A stretch of DNA of 64,000 nucleotides from Pseudomonas gingeri (GCF_013385425.1 NZ_JACAQA010000004.1:62001-126000); one strand, 5' to 3'; counted from the first letter of the stretch, positions 16,300 to 25,051 are shown. The notes: generated from the letters alone by a model not told the origin. A program made the numbers and translations.

Positions 16300-17559
16300 T
16301 TATCCTGGGATGAGCTTGTCTCGGGGGCGCTGCCGCAACCACTCCAGCATCCCTTGTCCCGCCACCCGCCCGCTGGCAAAGCAGGCCGTGAGCAGGTAGC
16401 CGCCGGTCGGCGCTTCCCAATCAAGCATTTCCCCCGCACAGAACACCCCGGGCAAGGCCTTGAGCATCAATCGCTCGTCCATGACCTCGAACGGTACGCC
16501 CCCGGCGCTGCTGATGGCCTCGTCCAGCGGACGCGCCTTGACCAGCGTCAGCGGCAGGGCCTTGATGGCGCTGGCCAGACGCGCCGGGTCGGCAAAGGTC
16601 TCGGCATCGGTCAGCTCCCGCAGCAACGCGGCCTTGATTCCGTCGATCCCCAACTGGCTGTGCAGGTGCTTGGCCATGGAACGTGAGCCGCGGGGTTTGG
16701 CGAGCGCGGCCTGGACCTTGTCCACAGGCTTGCCGGGCAGTAGGTCGATCTCGATCATTGTCTGGCCTTGCTGGTTGATCTGCTCGCGAATCGGCGCGGA
16801 CAGCGCGTAGATCAGGCTGCCTTCGATGCCGCTGGCGGTGATCACGCATTCCCCCAGGCGCGGCGTGCCGTGGGGCAGGGCGATGGCGACGTTCTTCAGT
16901 GGCGCACCGGCGAACTTGCCGCGCAGAACCTCGCTCCAGGCCGCGACGTCGAAGCCGCAGTTGCTCGGTTGCAAGGGTGCGACCGTCACACCCTGTTGCT
17001 CAAGCAGCGGTAACCAGGCCCCGTCGGAGCCCAGTCGCGCCCAGCTGGCGCCGCCCAATGCGAGGAGCGTGGCGTCGGGGCGCAAGGTTTTTTCGCCCTC
17101 TGGGCTGTGGATAACCAGGCTGCCGTCGCGCCAGCCCAGCCAGCGATGGCGGGTGTGGATAACTACCCCGGCTTCCCGCAGGCGCTTGAGCCAGGAGCGC
17201 AGCAGCGGGGCGGCTTTCATATCGCTGGGGAAAACCCGGCCGGAGCTGCCGACGAACGTAGTTATCCCCAGGCCGTGAATCCATTCGCACAGTGCATCGG
17301 CACCAAAAGCTCGGAGCAACGGAGCGATGTGGGGAGCACGTTCGGCGTAGCGGGAGAGAAACGCCGGGTAGGCTTCGGAATGGGTGATGTTCATGCCGCC
17401 GACGCCGGCCAGCAGGAACTTGCGCCCGACCGAAGGCATGCCGTCGTAGAGGTCGACCTGGATACCCGCCTGGCTCAGGACCTCGGCGGCCATCAGGCCG
17501 GCGGGGCCGCCACCGATAATGGCGACGTGAGGGGCGGTGTCAGGGGTTGGCTGGGTCAT
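16300..17559 (-). CDS. TIGR03862/BaiN-type FAD-dependent oxidoreductase
   Basis: A protein of about 419 residues starting at ATG 17559. FAD-binding motif IIGGGPAGLMAAEVLS lies at residues 14-29, and FCAGEMLDWEAPTGGYLLT near the end is the second FAD contact typical of the BaiN/HI0933 flavoprotein group. Members are often annotated as NAD(P)/FAD-dependent oxidoreductases of unknown substrate. The sequence opening continues to 17679, but nothing upstream of MTQPTPD is conserved. Upstream bases 17725-17790 contain a direct repeat that may be its control region. Confidence 0.88.
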   Translation of the reverse strand: MTQPTPDTAPHVAIIGGGPAGLMAAEVLSQAGIQVDLYDGMPSVGRKFLLAGVGGMNITHSEAYPAFLSRYAERAPHIAPLLRAFGADALCEWIHGLGITTFVGSSGRVFPSDMKAAPLLRSWLKRLREAGVVIHTRHRWLGWRDGSLVIHSPEGEKTLRPDATLLALGGASWARLGSDGAWLPLLEQQGVTVAPLQPSNCGFDVAAWSEVLRGKFAGAPLKNVAIALPHGTPRLGECVITASGIEGSLIYALSAPIREQINQQGQTMIEIDLLPGKPVDKVQAALAKPRGSRSMAKHLHSQLGIDGIKAALLRELTDAETFADPARLASAIKALPLTLVKARPLDEAISSAGGVPFEVMDERLMLKALPGVFCAGEMLDWEAPTGGYLLTACFASGRVAGQGMLEWLRQRPRDKLIPG

Positions 17560-17631
17560 GGCGGGCGGCGAATTGGCTGGACGAGCCGGGCATTCTACGT
17601 TTTTCCACCGAGGATGTGGTGTACGCGGGCC

Positions 17632-17718
17632 TTGTAGGAGCGGCCGGTCGACGCTCGATTGGCCTCGAAAGGCCCTCAAATCGCTAAAAGCTTCGCGGGC
17701 AAGCCTTGCTCCTACAGG
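17632..17718. repeat. REP pair
   Basis: TTGTAGGAGCGGCCGGTCGA on the left and CGCGGGCAAGCCTTGCTCCT on the right, followed by ACAGG. The left core is partly replaced. Confidence 0.75.
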
Positions 17719-17756
17719 ACGGTGGGGGCCTTAGGAGTGATGGTAGATTCAGAATC

Positions 17757-17786
17757 CCTGTACAAAAAATATACAGTCCTGTACAG
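17757..17786. promoter_or_regulatory. possible operator: CCTGTACA repeated at 21 bp
   Basis: CCTGTACA occurs at 17757-17764 and 17778-17785, an exact two-turn spacing. The second copy is part of the palindrome CTGTACAG, and TATACAG lies between them. It sits about 200 bp upstream of the flavoprotein start. It is not a LexA box, because the arms are too far apart. Confidence 0.35.
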
Positions 17787-17868
17787 CCCTTTCCCCATAA
17801 GACCTGCAGCGCATTTCACTCAGGTTATCCACAGGCGGTTCCACAGCCATTGTGGGTAAGCCCAGGCT

Positions 17869-18789
17869 TCAGTGACAACCTGATGACGCCCAGACCTTCC
17901 GCGCGCTGTGGTGCAGGATCCCGTGGCGCCGGGCCAGGGCCTGGCGATCCTTGCTGTAGCCACCGCCGATCACCCCGACCACCGGGATATCCCGGCCCAG
18001 GCAATGGCGCAGGACACTTTCATCCCGGGCGGCCACCCCTTCATCGGTCAGTTTCAGGTAACCCAGGGCATCGTCCTTGTGCACATCCACGCCGGCGTCA
18101 TACAGCACCAGGTCCGGCTGGTAGAGCGGCAGCAGGTAGTTCAACGCGTCATCCACCACCTTGAGGTAGTCACCGTCACCCATGCCCATCGGCAAGGGAA
18201 TGTCCCAATCGCTGTGGGCCTTGCGCGCCGGGAAGTTTTTCTCGCAGTGCAGGGACACCGTGATGGCGTCCGCGGTGTCTTCGAGGATGCGCGCGGTACC
18301 GTCGCCCTGGTGCACGTCGCAGTCGAAGATCAGCACCCGACCCACGCGGCCGCTTTCCAGCAGATAGCTGCTGATGACTGCCAAGTCGTTGAAAATGCAG
18401 AAACCCGCCGGGTGATCGTAATGGGCATGGTGGGTGCCGCCCGCCAGGTGGCAGGCCAGACCGTGTTCCAGCGCCTGTTCGGCGGCCAGCAGCGAGCCGC
18501 CGACCGCGCGCACGGTGCGCCGCGCCAGGGCCTCGTTCCAGGGCAGGCCAAGGCGGCGCTGGTCTTCGCGGGACAGTTCTCCGGCCATATAGCGTTCGAT
18601 GTAGCCACGGTCGTGGGCCAGGGCGAGGATATCCACAGGGCAGATGGCCGGGCGCAGCAGATCGGCGTCCCGGGTCAGGCCGCTGTCCACCAGGTGATCA
18701 CGCAGCAGGCGGAATTTGTCCATGGGAAAGCGATGGTCCGCGGGGAAGTCCGGGCTGTAATCATCGTGGTAGATCAAAGGCAACGGCAT
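17869..18789 (-). CDS. histone-deacetylase family hydrolase
   Basis: A 306-residue member of the arginase/deacetylase superfamily, acetoin-utilisation (AcuC)/HDAC-like branch. The opening MPLPLIYHDDYSPDFPADHRFP is typical. GGTHHAHYDHPAGFCIFND carries the tandem active-site histidines, FDCDVHQGDG the zinc-binding Asp and His, and VLYDAGVDVHKDDALG the second metal Asp. In bacteria such enzymes deacetylate small molecules or protein lysines. The true start is ATG 18789, divergent from the GNAT gene 93 bp away, which is a functionally suggestive pairing of deacetylase and acetyltransferase. Confidence 0.9.
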   Translation of the reverse strand: MPLPLIYHDDYSPDFPADHRFPMDKFRLLRDHLVDSGLTRDADLLRPAICPVDILALAHDRGYIERYMAGELSREDQRRLGLPWNEALARRTVRAVGGSLLAAEQALEHGLACHLAGGTHHAHYDHPAGFCIFNDLAVISSYLLESGRVGRVLIFDCDVHQGDGTARILEDTADAITVSLHCEKNFPARKAHSDWDIPLPMGMGDGDYLKVVDDALNYLLPLYQPDLVLYDAGVDVHKDDALGYLKLTDEGVAARDESVLRHCLGRDIPVVGVIGGGYSKDRQALARRHGILHHSARKVWASSGCH

Positions 18790-18882
18790 GGCGAATTCAT
18801 GTAGGAAGGAGTGAAGGATCTTATCAGCGCGATACACTGACGAGCAGGGAGTCCGTGTTGAAAGAATCCGGAGAGAGAGTTG

Positions 18883-19452
18883 ATGGGGCCGATACTGGAA
18901 CTTGAGAGTGCACGCTTGCTGTTGCGCCAGTGGCGCGACGAGGACTTGCCGGAGTTTGCCCGGATGTGTGCCGATCCTCAGGTGATGCGCTATTTTCCGA
19001 CAGTCCTCAACCGTCTGGAAAGTGCCGCGCTGATCGGTCGGATTCGCGGGCACTTCGCCGAATACGGCTTTGGCCTCTGGGCGCTGGAACGCAAGGACAC
19101 CGGGGCCTTTATCGGCCTGACCGGGCTGATGCAGGTGAACTTCGAGGCCACCTTCACCCCGGCGGTGGAGATCGCTTGGCGCCTGTCCAGCGAGCACTGG
19201 GGCCTGGGCTATGCCAGCGAGGCGGCCTGGACCGCCTTGCGCTGCGGTTTCGAGCGCCTGTCCCTGGACGAGGTCGTGGCCTTTACCAGCGAGAGCAATA
19301 CGGCGTCGCAGAAGGTCATGCAGGCCATCGGCATGCATTACGACCCGCAGTCGGACTTCGAGCATCCGAAGCTGGCCGACGATCATCCGTTGCGCCGCCA
19401 CGTGCTCTACCGCATCAACCACGCGCAATGGCTGCGCACCCTGCAAGGATAA
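18883..19452 (+). CDS. GNAT-family N-acetyltransferase, RimJ/RimL-like
   Basis: A 189-residue GCN5-related acetyltransferase. It opens LELESARLLLRQWRDEDLPEF, has the acetyl-CoA loop HWGLGYASEAA near residue 105, and a C-terminal strand-helix (ESNTASQKVMQAIGMHY) typical of the RimJ/RimL branch. The substrate is unknown. ATG 18883, preceded by GGAGAGAGAG, is preferred over the TTG at 18880. Confidence 0.88.
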   Translation: MGPILELESARLLLRQWRDEDLPEFARMCADPQVMRYFPTVLNRLESAALIGRIRGHFAEYGFGLWALERKDTGAFIGLTGLMQVNFEATFTPAVEIAWRLSSEHWGLGYASEAAWTALRCGFERLSLDEVVAFTSESNTASQKVMQAIGMHYDPQSDFEHPKLADDHPLRRHVLYRINHAQWLRTLQG

Positions 19453-19599
19453 CCCCGGGGTTGGCCGATCCGCTGCACCGCCGGGAGCGACAAAGGCTGT
19501 ATCATTCGAGGCCTGTGGCCAGCGTGCCGGCCACACAAGCACGGATGGCTTGATATCGTCGTTAAGTGAACAGTATTGCCCTGTGTGAGGAGCGTTTGA

Positions 19600-20469
19600 A
19601 TGAGCCAAGTGCTGGAAGACCTGGTCGACTTGCTGACCCTGGAACCGATTGAAGAAAACCTGTTTCGCGGCCGCAGCCAGGACCTGGGCTTTCGCCAGTT
19701 GTTCGGCGGCCAGGTGCTGGGCCAGTCGTTGTCGGCGGCCAGCCAGACGGTCGAGCAAGCGCGGCATGTGCATTCGATGCACGGTTATTTCCTGCGCCCG
19801 GGCGATGCCGGCTTGCCGGTGGTCTACTCGGTCGACCGGGTGCGCGACGGCGGCAGCTTCAGCACGCGGCGGGTCACGGCGATCCAGAAGGGCCAGCCGA
19901 TCTTCACCTGCAGCGCCTCGTTCCAGTACGACGAGGAAGGTTTCGAGCACCAGAGCAGCATGCCCCAGGTCGTCGGGCCGGAGAACCTGGCCACGGAGCT
20001 GGAGCTCACCCAGCAACGCGCGCACCTGATTCCCGAACATATGCGTGAAAAACTCCTGTGCCCCAAGCCCATCGAAGTGCGCCCGGTCACCGAGAAGGAC
20101 CCTTACAACCCGCAGCCGTCGGACCCGGTGAAGTACGTCTGGTTTCGTGCCGATGGGGCACTGGCCGACTCGCCGGCACTGCATAAATACCTGCTGGCCT
20201 ACGCCTCGGACTTCGGTCTGCTGACCACGTCCTTGCTGCCCCATGGCAAGTCGGTGTGGCAGAAGGATATGCAGGTCGCCAGTCTTGATCATGCCTTGTG
20301 GTTCCATGCCGATCTGCGCGCTGACGACTGGTTGCTCTATGCCATGGACAGCCCGTGGGCCGGCAATTCCCGCGGATTTTCCAGGGGGAGCGTGTACAAC
20401 CGCGCCGGTGTGCTGGTGGCATCGGTGACCCAGGAAGGCTTGATCCGTCATCGCAAGGATTGGGCATGA
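19600..20469 (+). CDS. tesB: acyl-CoA thioesterase II
   Basis: A 289-residue TesB double-hotdog thioesterase that hydrolyses medium- and long-chain acyl-CoA. Both hotdog halves are present: GGQVLGQSLSAAS with HSMHGYFLRPGD, and YASDFGLLTTSLLPHG followed by SLDHALWFHADLRADDWLLY. The catalytic Asp (SLDHALWFH), Thr/Ser (SPWAGNSRGFSRG) and Gln (TQEGLIR) regions are recognisable. The stop codon overlaps the HAD start (ATGA), so the two are coupled. Confidence 0.94.
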   Translation: MSQVLEDLVDLLTLEPIEENLFRGRSQDLGFRQLFGGQVLGQSLSAASQTVEQARHVHSMHGYFLRPGDAGLPVVYSVDRVRDGGSFSTRRVTAIQKGQPIFTCSASFQYDEEGFEHQSSMPQVVGPENLATELELTQQRAHLIPEHMREKLLCPKPIEVRPVTEKDPYNPQPSDPVKYVWFRADGALADSPALHKYLLAYASDFGLLTTSLLPHGKSVWQKDMQVASLDHALWFHADLRADDWLLYAMDSPWAGNSRGFSRGSVYNRAGVLVASVTQEGLIRHRKDWA

Positions 20470-21059
20470 GTCTGTCCGAGGTACGTCATTGGGTGTTCGA
20501 TATGGACGGCACCCTGACCGTGGCCGTGCACGATTTCGCCGCGATCCGCGTGGCCCTGTCGATTCCGCCGGAGCACGATATCCTCACGCATCTGGCGGCG
20601 TTGCCGGCGGATGAGGCCGCGGCCAAGCATGCCTGGTTGCTGGAGCATGAGCGGGATCTGGCGTTGGGCTCGAAGCCGGCGGTGGGCGCGGTGGAACTGG
20701 TGCGTGAGTTGGCCGGGCGCGGTTATCGCCTGGGTATCCTGACGCGCAATGCCCGCGAGTTGGCCCATGTGACACTGGAGGCCATTGGTTTGGCGGACTG
20801 TTTTGCCGAGGCCGATGTGCTGGGTCGCGATGAAGCACCGCCCAAGCCGCATCCGGGCGGTTTGTTGAAATTGGCCGAAGCCTGGGACGTGGCGCCGAGC
20901 GAGATGGTGATGGTCGGCGACTATCGTTTCGACCTGGATTGCGGGCGGGCGGCGGGGGCTCGGACCATCTTGGTCAACCTGCCGGACAACCCGTGGCCGG
21001 AGTTGACCGACTGGCATGCCGAGGATTGCGTGGCGCTTCGGCAGATGCTTTCGGCTTGA
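20466..21059 (+). CDS. HAD-superfamily phosphatase, GmhB/Gph-like
   Basis: A 197-residue haloacid-dehalogenase hydrolase. Motif I is VFDMDGTLT, motif II LTRN, motif III KPHPGGLLKL and motif IV VGDYRFDLDCGRAAG, with a small helical cap between motifs I and II. It is likely a phosphoglycolate- or nucleotide-type phosphatase, substrate unknown. The ATG at 20466 sits inside the tesB stop region (ATGA overlap), so translation is coupled to tesB. Confidence 0.9.
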   Translation: MSLSEVRHWVFDMDGTLTVAVHDFAAIRVALSIPPEHDILTHLAALPADEAAAKHAWLLEHERDLALGSKPAVGAVELVRELAGRGYRLGILTRNARELAHVTLEAIGLADCFAEADVLGRDEAPPKPHPGGLLKLAEAWDVAPSEMVMVGDYRFDLDCGRAAGARTILVNLPDNPWPELTDWHAEDCVALRQMLSA

Positions 21060-21060
21060 G

Positions 21061-21173
21061 GGCCTCTTCGCGGGCAAGCCCTGCTCCTACAGTTATTTGT
21101 CGTCCGCAAAATCTATGCACGACAGAAATTTGTAGGAGCAGGGCTTGTCGGGACGCCGCATCGCCGCGAAGAC
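21061..21173. repeat. REP doublet with conserved spacer
   Basis: An inverted core (GCGGGCAAGCCCTGCTCCTA) and a direct core (TGTAGGAGCAGGGCTTGTCG) flank a spacer with GTCGTCCGCAAAAT...GCACGACAGAAAT, related to spacers of the other doublets. Confidence 0.85.
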
Positions 21174-21217
21174 GTCAGTCCAGGCAACACATCCCTCGCT
21201 GCCTGTACCGTAAACCG

Positions 21218-22204
21218 CTAGCGCTGAAACAACGCCTTCTGCCCCTGCGGCGAAGTCAGCATCCCATCGCCGTTATGCCCAACCCCGGGCACCTCGACCA
21301 GCGTCTGCGTGAAGCCTTGCGGATGACGCTGTTGCAGGTAGGTGAAATAGTTATGCCCACGAATCAACCGATACGCCCCCTGGGCCTCCGCGCCACAGCT
21401 CTTGTCCAGGGCCGGATGGTTCGGGTCGGTGTCCTGTTGCCCCAGCAGGTAGGTGATATCGCGTTGCACATAACCCTGCTCCAACTGCGCCGGTGATTGC
21501 CCCTTGGCGTAGTCCGGCAGGTTCCGCAGGCCATACTTCCAGTCGTTGAACCCCGGGCAACTCGCCGGGCTGAACCCCACCACTGGCCGCTGGGCGTTGA
21601 AATAGGCATAGGACGACGGGTTGGCGACCACATAGCGCAGCTTGACGCCGCTCCCCGCCAATTGCGCATCGCCATGCCCTACCAGCGCATAGCGTTGCAC
21701 CACCTGGCCACCCCCGGAGTGCCCGGCGACGACCACTTCGCGCAGGGCCGGAAACTTCTTCCTGTTGCCCAGGCGCTGGAGCACTTCGTCCAGGGCCGCA
21801 TAGGAGCTCATCGCCGAAGGCCCGGTCGATTCCGAACCGGCCATCCAGTCATCGCCCTGCCAGCGCAGCAGGTTGCCCGGCAGGTGATTGCTCCGCGCAT
21901 CGCTGTCATTGAGGAACTGCGGGGCGATGATCAGGGTATTGCGGTCCTGGCCCGCCTGGGCCGCGGCGGTCTCCGCGCTCTGCAGATAGGTCATGGCGTT
22001 ACGCAGCCGACCGTGGACGATGATCAGCACCCGTTCCACATCCGGCATCGGCCCCTGCCAATCGCGATTGAGCCCGACGCTCAATTCACCGGCCGACAAC
22101 TTCAAGTGATTGGGGCTGACTTCGAGCCCGTGTTCCTTGGCCTGGGCCTGGGCGCCGATCACGCACATGCCCAACAACAATGACCCACACAGTATTTTTT
22201 TCAT
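21218..22204 (-). CDS. secreted alpha/beta-hydrolase
   Basis: A 328-residue protein with a clear signal peptide (MKKILCGSLLLGMCVIGAQA). The body is an alpha/beta-hydrolase fold: oxyanion region VLIIVHGRLRNAMTY, nucleophile elbow VAGHSGGGQVVQRY (Ser within GHSGG) and a late histidine in VPGVGHNGDGML. An acidic residue between them is plausible. The substrate is unknown. It directly abuts the upstream ypfJ gene (TGAATG, no gap), so the two form one translationally linked unit. Confidence 0.88.
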   Translation of the reverse strand: MKKILCGSLLLGMCVIGAQAQAKEHGLEVSPNHLKLSAGELSVGLNRDWQGPMPDVERVLIIVHGRLRNAMTYLQSAETAAAQAGQDRNTLIIAPQFLNDSDARSNHLPGNLLRWQGDDWMAGSESTGPSAMSSYAALDEVLQRLGNRKKFPALREVVVAGHSGGGQVVQRYALVGHGDAQLAGSGVKLRYVVANPSSYAYFNAQRPVVGFSPASCPGFNDWKYGLRNLPDYAKGQSPAQLEQGYVQRDITYLLGQQDTDPNHPALDKSCGAEAQGAYRLIRGHNYFTYLQQRHPQGFTQTLVEVPGVGHNGDGMLTSPQGQKALFQR

Positions 22205-23095
22205 TCACAGACTCTTGGCGGCGAAGGTATCGCATTGGTTGAGTTGCCCTTGGGCGAAGCCGGTCTTGAACCAGCGCACCCGTTGCGCAGAGGTGCCGTG
22301 GGTGAAGGAGTCCGGCACCACGCGTCCCTGACCCTGCTGCTGGAGGCGATCATCACCGATTGCGTTGGCGGCATTCAAGGCTTCTTCGATATCGCCGGGT
22401 TCCAGCCATTTCAAGCGTTGCTGCGCGTGATTGGCCCAGACCCCGGCCAGGCAATCGGCTTGCAGTTCCTGGCGGACCAGCAAGCCGTCGGCGCCTTCCA
22501 TCTTTTGCCCTTGCTGGCGGGCCGCCTGCATCCTGGCGGACACGCCGAGCAGGTTTTGCACGTGATGGCCGACTTCGTGGGCGATCACATAGGCCTGGGC
22601 AAAATCCCCGGCGGCCTTGAAGCGTTGGGACATCTCTCGGAAAAAATCCAGGTCCAGGTAGACCTGTTGATCCGCCGGGCAATAGAACGGTCCGGTGGCG
22701 GAGGAGGCCAGGCCGCAGGCGGAGGCGACCCGTCCGCGGAACAGCACCAGTGTCGGGTCTTTGTATTGACGACCGGCCTGCTGGAAGATCTGGCCCCAGG
22801 TGTCTTCGGTGTCTCCGAGAATGGCCCGGACGAAGTCTGCCTGCTCGTCGTTGGCCGGTGGTGCCTGGCGGGGCTGCTGGGTGGTGGCTAAAGGTTGCTG
22901 GCTGAGGTGGTTGCTGAGTTTTCCTAGAATCTGCATGGGGTCCTGGCCCGTGAGCAGACCGATGCCGACGATCAACACGACGGCGCCCAGGCTCAAGCCT
23001 TTGCCCCCGCCAAAACGCAGACCGCCACTCCCGGCATTGCCGTCATCGCGAGCATCCACCACGTTGTCGCTGCGCCGTCCTTTTCTCCAGAGCAT
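22205..23095 (-). CDS. ypfJ: neutral zinc metallopeptidase, YpfJ family
   Basis: A 296-residue membrane-anchored metalloprotease of the YpfJ/KPN_02809 family. It starts MLWRKGRRSDNVVDARD, and a membrane helix lies near residues 33-52. The zinc motif HEVGHH is in VIAHEVGHHVQNLLG, with a downstream glutamate in ELQADCLAGVWAN. Members are putative zinc peptidases facing the periplasm. ATG 23095 is used because the longer opening to 23197 is unlike family members. The stop is fused to the next start (TGAATG). Confidence 0.92.
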   Translation of the reverse strand: MLWRKGRRSDNVVDARDDGNAGSGGLRFGGGKGLSLGAVVLIVGIGLLTGQDPMQILGKLSNHLSQQPLATTQQPRQAPPANDEQADFVRAILGDTEDTWGQIFQQAGRQYKDPTLVLFRGRVASACGLASSATGPFYCPADQQVYLDLDFFREMSQRFKAAGDFAQAYVIAHEVGHHVQNLLGVSARMQAARQQGQKMEGADGLLVRQELQADCLAGVWANHAQQRLKWLEPGDIEEALNAANAIGDDRLQQQGQGRVVPDSFTHGTSAQRVRWFKTGFAQGQLNQCDTFAAKSL

Positions 23096-23204
23096 GTGGG
23101 AATCCTCTTGCTGCTGTCGCAATGAGTGTTGCTGCTGAGGCGGGTGAGCGCCAGTCCGGTCGTCAGGCCATACAGATAGAGGCTGGAAACCGGGCATCGC
23201 TCAC

Positions 23205-24410
23205 TTACCGCAACCGCGCAGTGCTCGTTGCCTCCCGCGCCATTTGCAACTCCGTCCCTTGCAGCCACCGACCGTAGTATTCCTTTAGTTCTTGCTCCCA
23301 CCCGATCACCTCGTCCAGCACATGTTCGGCGTGCTCGCGTGAAAGCGCGAAGTGGGTGTGATGGCTGAGCAGGTTCTGGCGGCTGATTTGGGTTCCTTCA
23401 CGGCCAACGGCCATGGCCAGTGTCTGGGCTGGCCCCTCATCCAGGATCGGTAGCACGTCGTACATCGGGGATAGGCGCCACTGGCCTCCCCTCCAGATGA
23501 TGGCGTGGTTGCGTGGGTGATCGTCACTGTTACCGACCAGCGCGTTGTAGCACATTCGCTTGAAGAGCTCCTGCAAGTCCTCTTCGGGAACGCCACGGCG
23601 GCGCATTTCATCGGCGACTGCCGCATAGCGCCAGTCGTGTTGGGCCATCCATTCAGCGTCCAGCAAGGTAAGGGCACTGAGCATGGGGATGCGACGTCCA
23701 CCCTCGGCTAGCGGTGTCCGATCGAATCGCTCTACCAGTAACGTAGATGGGGTTTCGGCATGCAAGGCGGTCCTGGCGACATTCAGGCCCTTGGAGGCCG
23801 CGAAGGTCATGCACGCATATTCGACGGCGGGTAGGTCGTACTGGTCAAAGCGGTCGCGAGGTTTGGCCAGGATCAACATCCCACGATCCTGCAGAGTCCG
23901 CTTGGGGCGGGCGCCACCCAGAGAGGAACGTTGTTGGCGCAGGTTCAGTATCGAGACGGACTCCTGATCCAATTGACTGTTGTATACCGTTTCGCATGCT
24001 TCGACGAATTTTGCCAGGCCTCTTAATGTCGGCGCAGGCTCGGTCCCCAGGCCAGAGGCAGGCAAGGTGGTTTTCCCGACCATAAGGTTGCCAATGCGGT
24101 CGTTGTTCGGTGACTTGAGCAGGAAGTCGAGGGTTGTCAGTTCCTGGCCGTAGACACGGTGCAGCAGGCGCTCTCCCCAGCCGTCGGGCATGGCGTCGTT
24201 GATAAAGCCTGGGATACCACGATTCTTCGTGATGCCGGTATAGGCTTCAGCCCGCAGCGGATAGTTGATCGGGTCAGGTATCCAGCCGTTGCTGGCTACA
24301 TAGTCGGGCGCATACAGAAACTCACCGACCTTACCCTGGAGCGTCAGCCGACCGAGGGTGATGACTTCGCCCGTCTGCGGGTGCTCCATGTAAATGTAGG
24401 CACGGGACAT
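23205..24410 (-). CDS. hipA: HipA-family toxin kinase
   Basis: A 401-residue HipA-type serine/threonine kinase. Order: N-terminal Couple_HipA domain (residues 1-105), Gly-rich loop SSLGGARPKR (about 160-170), then the kinase core with catalytic loop GNSDDHPRNH and metal-binding SPMYDVLP. All catalytic landmarks are intact. HipA of E. coli phosphorylates glutamyl-tRNA synthetase and causes growth arrest; the target here is unproven. Its ATG overlaps the hipB stop by one base (TGATG), so expression is coupled to the antitoxin gene. Confidence 0.92.
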   Translation of the reverse strand: MSRAYIYMEHPQTGEVITLGRLTLQGKVGEFLYAPDYVASNGWIPDPINYPLRAEAYTGITKNRGIPGFINDAMPDGWGERLLHRVYGQELTTLDFLLKSPNNDRIGNLMVGKTTLPASGLGTEPAPTLRGLAKFVEACETVYNSQLDQESVSILNLRQQRSSLGGARPKRTLQDRGMLILAKPRDRFDQYDLPAVEYACMTFAASKGLNVARTALHAETPSTLLVERFDRTPLAEGGRRIPMLSALTLLDAEWMAQHDWRYAAVADEMRRRGVPEEDLQELFKRMCYNALVGNSDDHPRNHAIIWRGGQWRLSPMYDVLPILDEGPAQTLAMAVGREGTQISRQNLLSHHTHFALSREHAEHVLDEVIGWEQELKEYYGRWLQGTELQMAREATSTARLR

Positions 24411-24754
24411 CAGAAATCCTCCGCCTTGGGTTTGGACAGGCGAACACGTTTCGAAGAAAGGCTCGTATGCCTATCCTCACCCGTGGCGTATTTGGTGATT
24501 TGCGAGGTGTTTTCGACGCCATCCAATGAACCGAAAATCATCTCGTTGAGGCCCAGGCGCCAGAGCACCAGCATGAAGGACCTGAGGTCGACGAGCTCCG
24601 AGCCATTTTCGATTTTGCGCAGCGTATGCTCGGAAATCCCGAGGCTGGATTTGAAGTCTGACTGACGCAGGCCCATATCCAGACGCTTGGCTTTTACGAG
24701 AAGCCCGATCTTACTGAGGGTGTCGCCGCAGCCAACAGGAAAAAACGCGTTCAT
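24410..24754 (-). CDS. hipB: HipB-like antitoxin, XRE-family repressor
   Basis: A 114-residue protein starting at ATG 24754 (TTG 24766 is the longer alternative). The Cro/C1 helix-turn-helix spans about residues 12-68 (GLLVKAKRLDMGLRQSDFKS, LGISEHTLRKIENG), and a basic C-terminal tail (RVRLSKPKAEDF) could contact the toxin. It would neutralise HipA and repress the operon through the 27-bp palindrome just upstream of its start. Spacing to hipA is a one-base overlap. Confidence 0.9.
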   Translation of the reverse strand: MNAFFPVGCGDTLSKIGLLVKAKRLDMGLRQSDFKSSLGISEHTLRKIENGSELVDLRSFMLVLWRLGLNEMIFGSLDGVENTSQITKYATGEDRHTSLSSKRVRLSKPKAEDF

Positions 24755-24767
24755 AAAGCGTACCAAG

Positions 24768-24794
24768 GTGAGTCTTATCTTAGATAAGGCTCAC
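24768..24794. promoter_or_regulatory. hipBA operator, 27-bp near-perfect palindrome
   Basis: GTGAGTCTTATCT (24768-24780), central T, AGATAAGGCTCAC (24782-24794), with one mismatch between the arms. It lies 14 bp upstream of the hipB start, where an autorepressor should bind. Confidence 0.8.
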
Positions 24795-24832
24795 TGTAGC
24801 ATGTCTTAATTATGTTATTACGATTTATAAAA

Positions 24833-24877
24833 CTCACATGGATGAGTTTTAAATTTTTTAACACTCATTATGATGAG
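24833..24877. promoter_or_regulatory. two palindromic operator-like sites upstream of gntR
   Basis: CTCACATGGATGAG (24833-24846) and CTCATTATGATGAG (24864-24877), centres 31 bp apart, in an AT-rich stretch. Their TCAT...ATGA pattern recurs at 25023-25036. They are assigned tentatively to the UTRA-domain GntR regulator encoded downstream rather than to HipB. Confidence 0.5.
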
Positions 24878-25022
24878 GCTTATGATCTTCTGGTTCCCTG
24901 TGTGCTGGTCCGCTCTCGTGCCCCCGCAGGTGCAGCAGCGTGAATGCTTTTGCCGAACGCGCCGACCAGTAATCGGCCCGCCACTTGACGCTTTTTCATC
25001 CAGGGAGAATACTCGGTAAAAA

Positions 25023-25036
25023 TTCATATAGATGAC
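25023..25036. promoter_or_regulatory. operator-like palindrome before gntR
   Basis: TTCATATAGATGAC shares TCAT...ATGA with the two sites at 24833-24877 and lies 16 bp before the gntR start codon, a typical autoregulatory position. Confidence 0.45.
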
Positions 25037-25051
25037 TGGATAACTACAAGA

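Noticed and set aside
17757..17786. LexA (SOS) box
   Set aside because: The CTGT and ACAG arms are 11 bases apart instead of 8, so the site does not fit LexA; kept only as an unknown operator.
17869..20451. 860-residue opening containing the deacetylase
   Set aside because: Only the last 306 residues are conserved; the upstream part is antisense to the GNAT and tesB genes.
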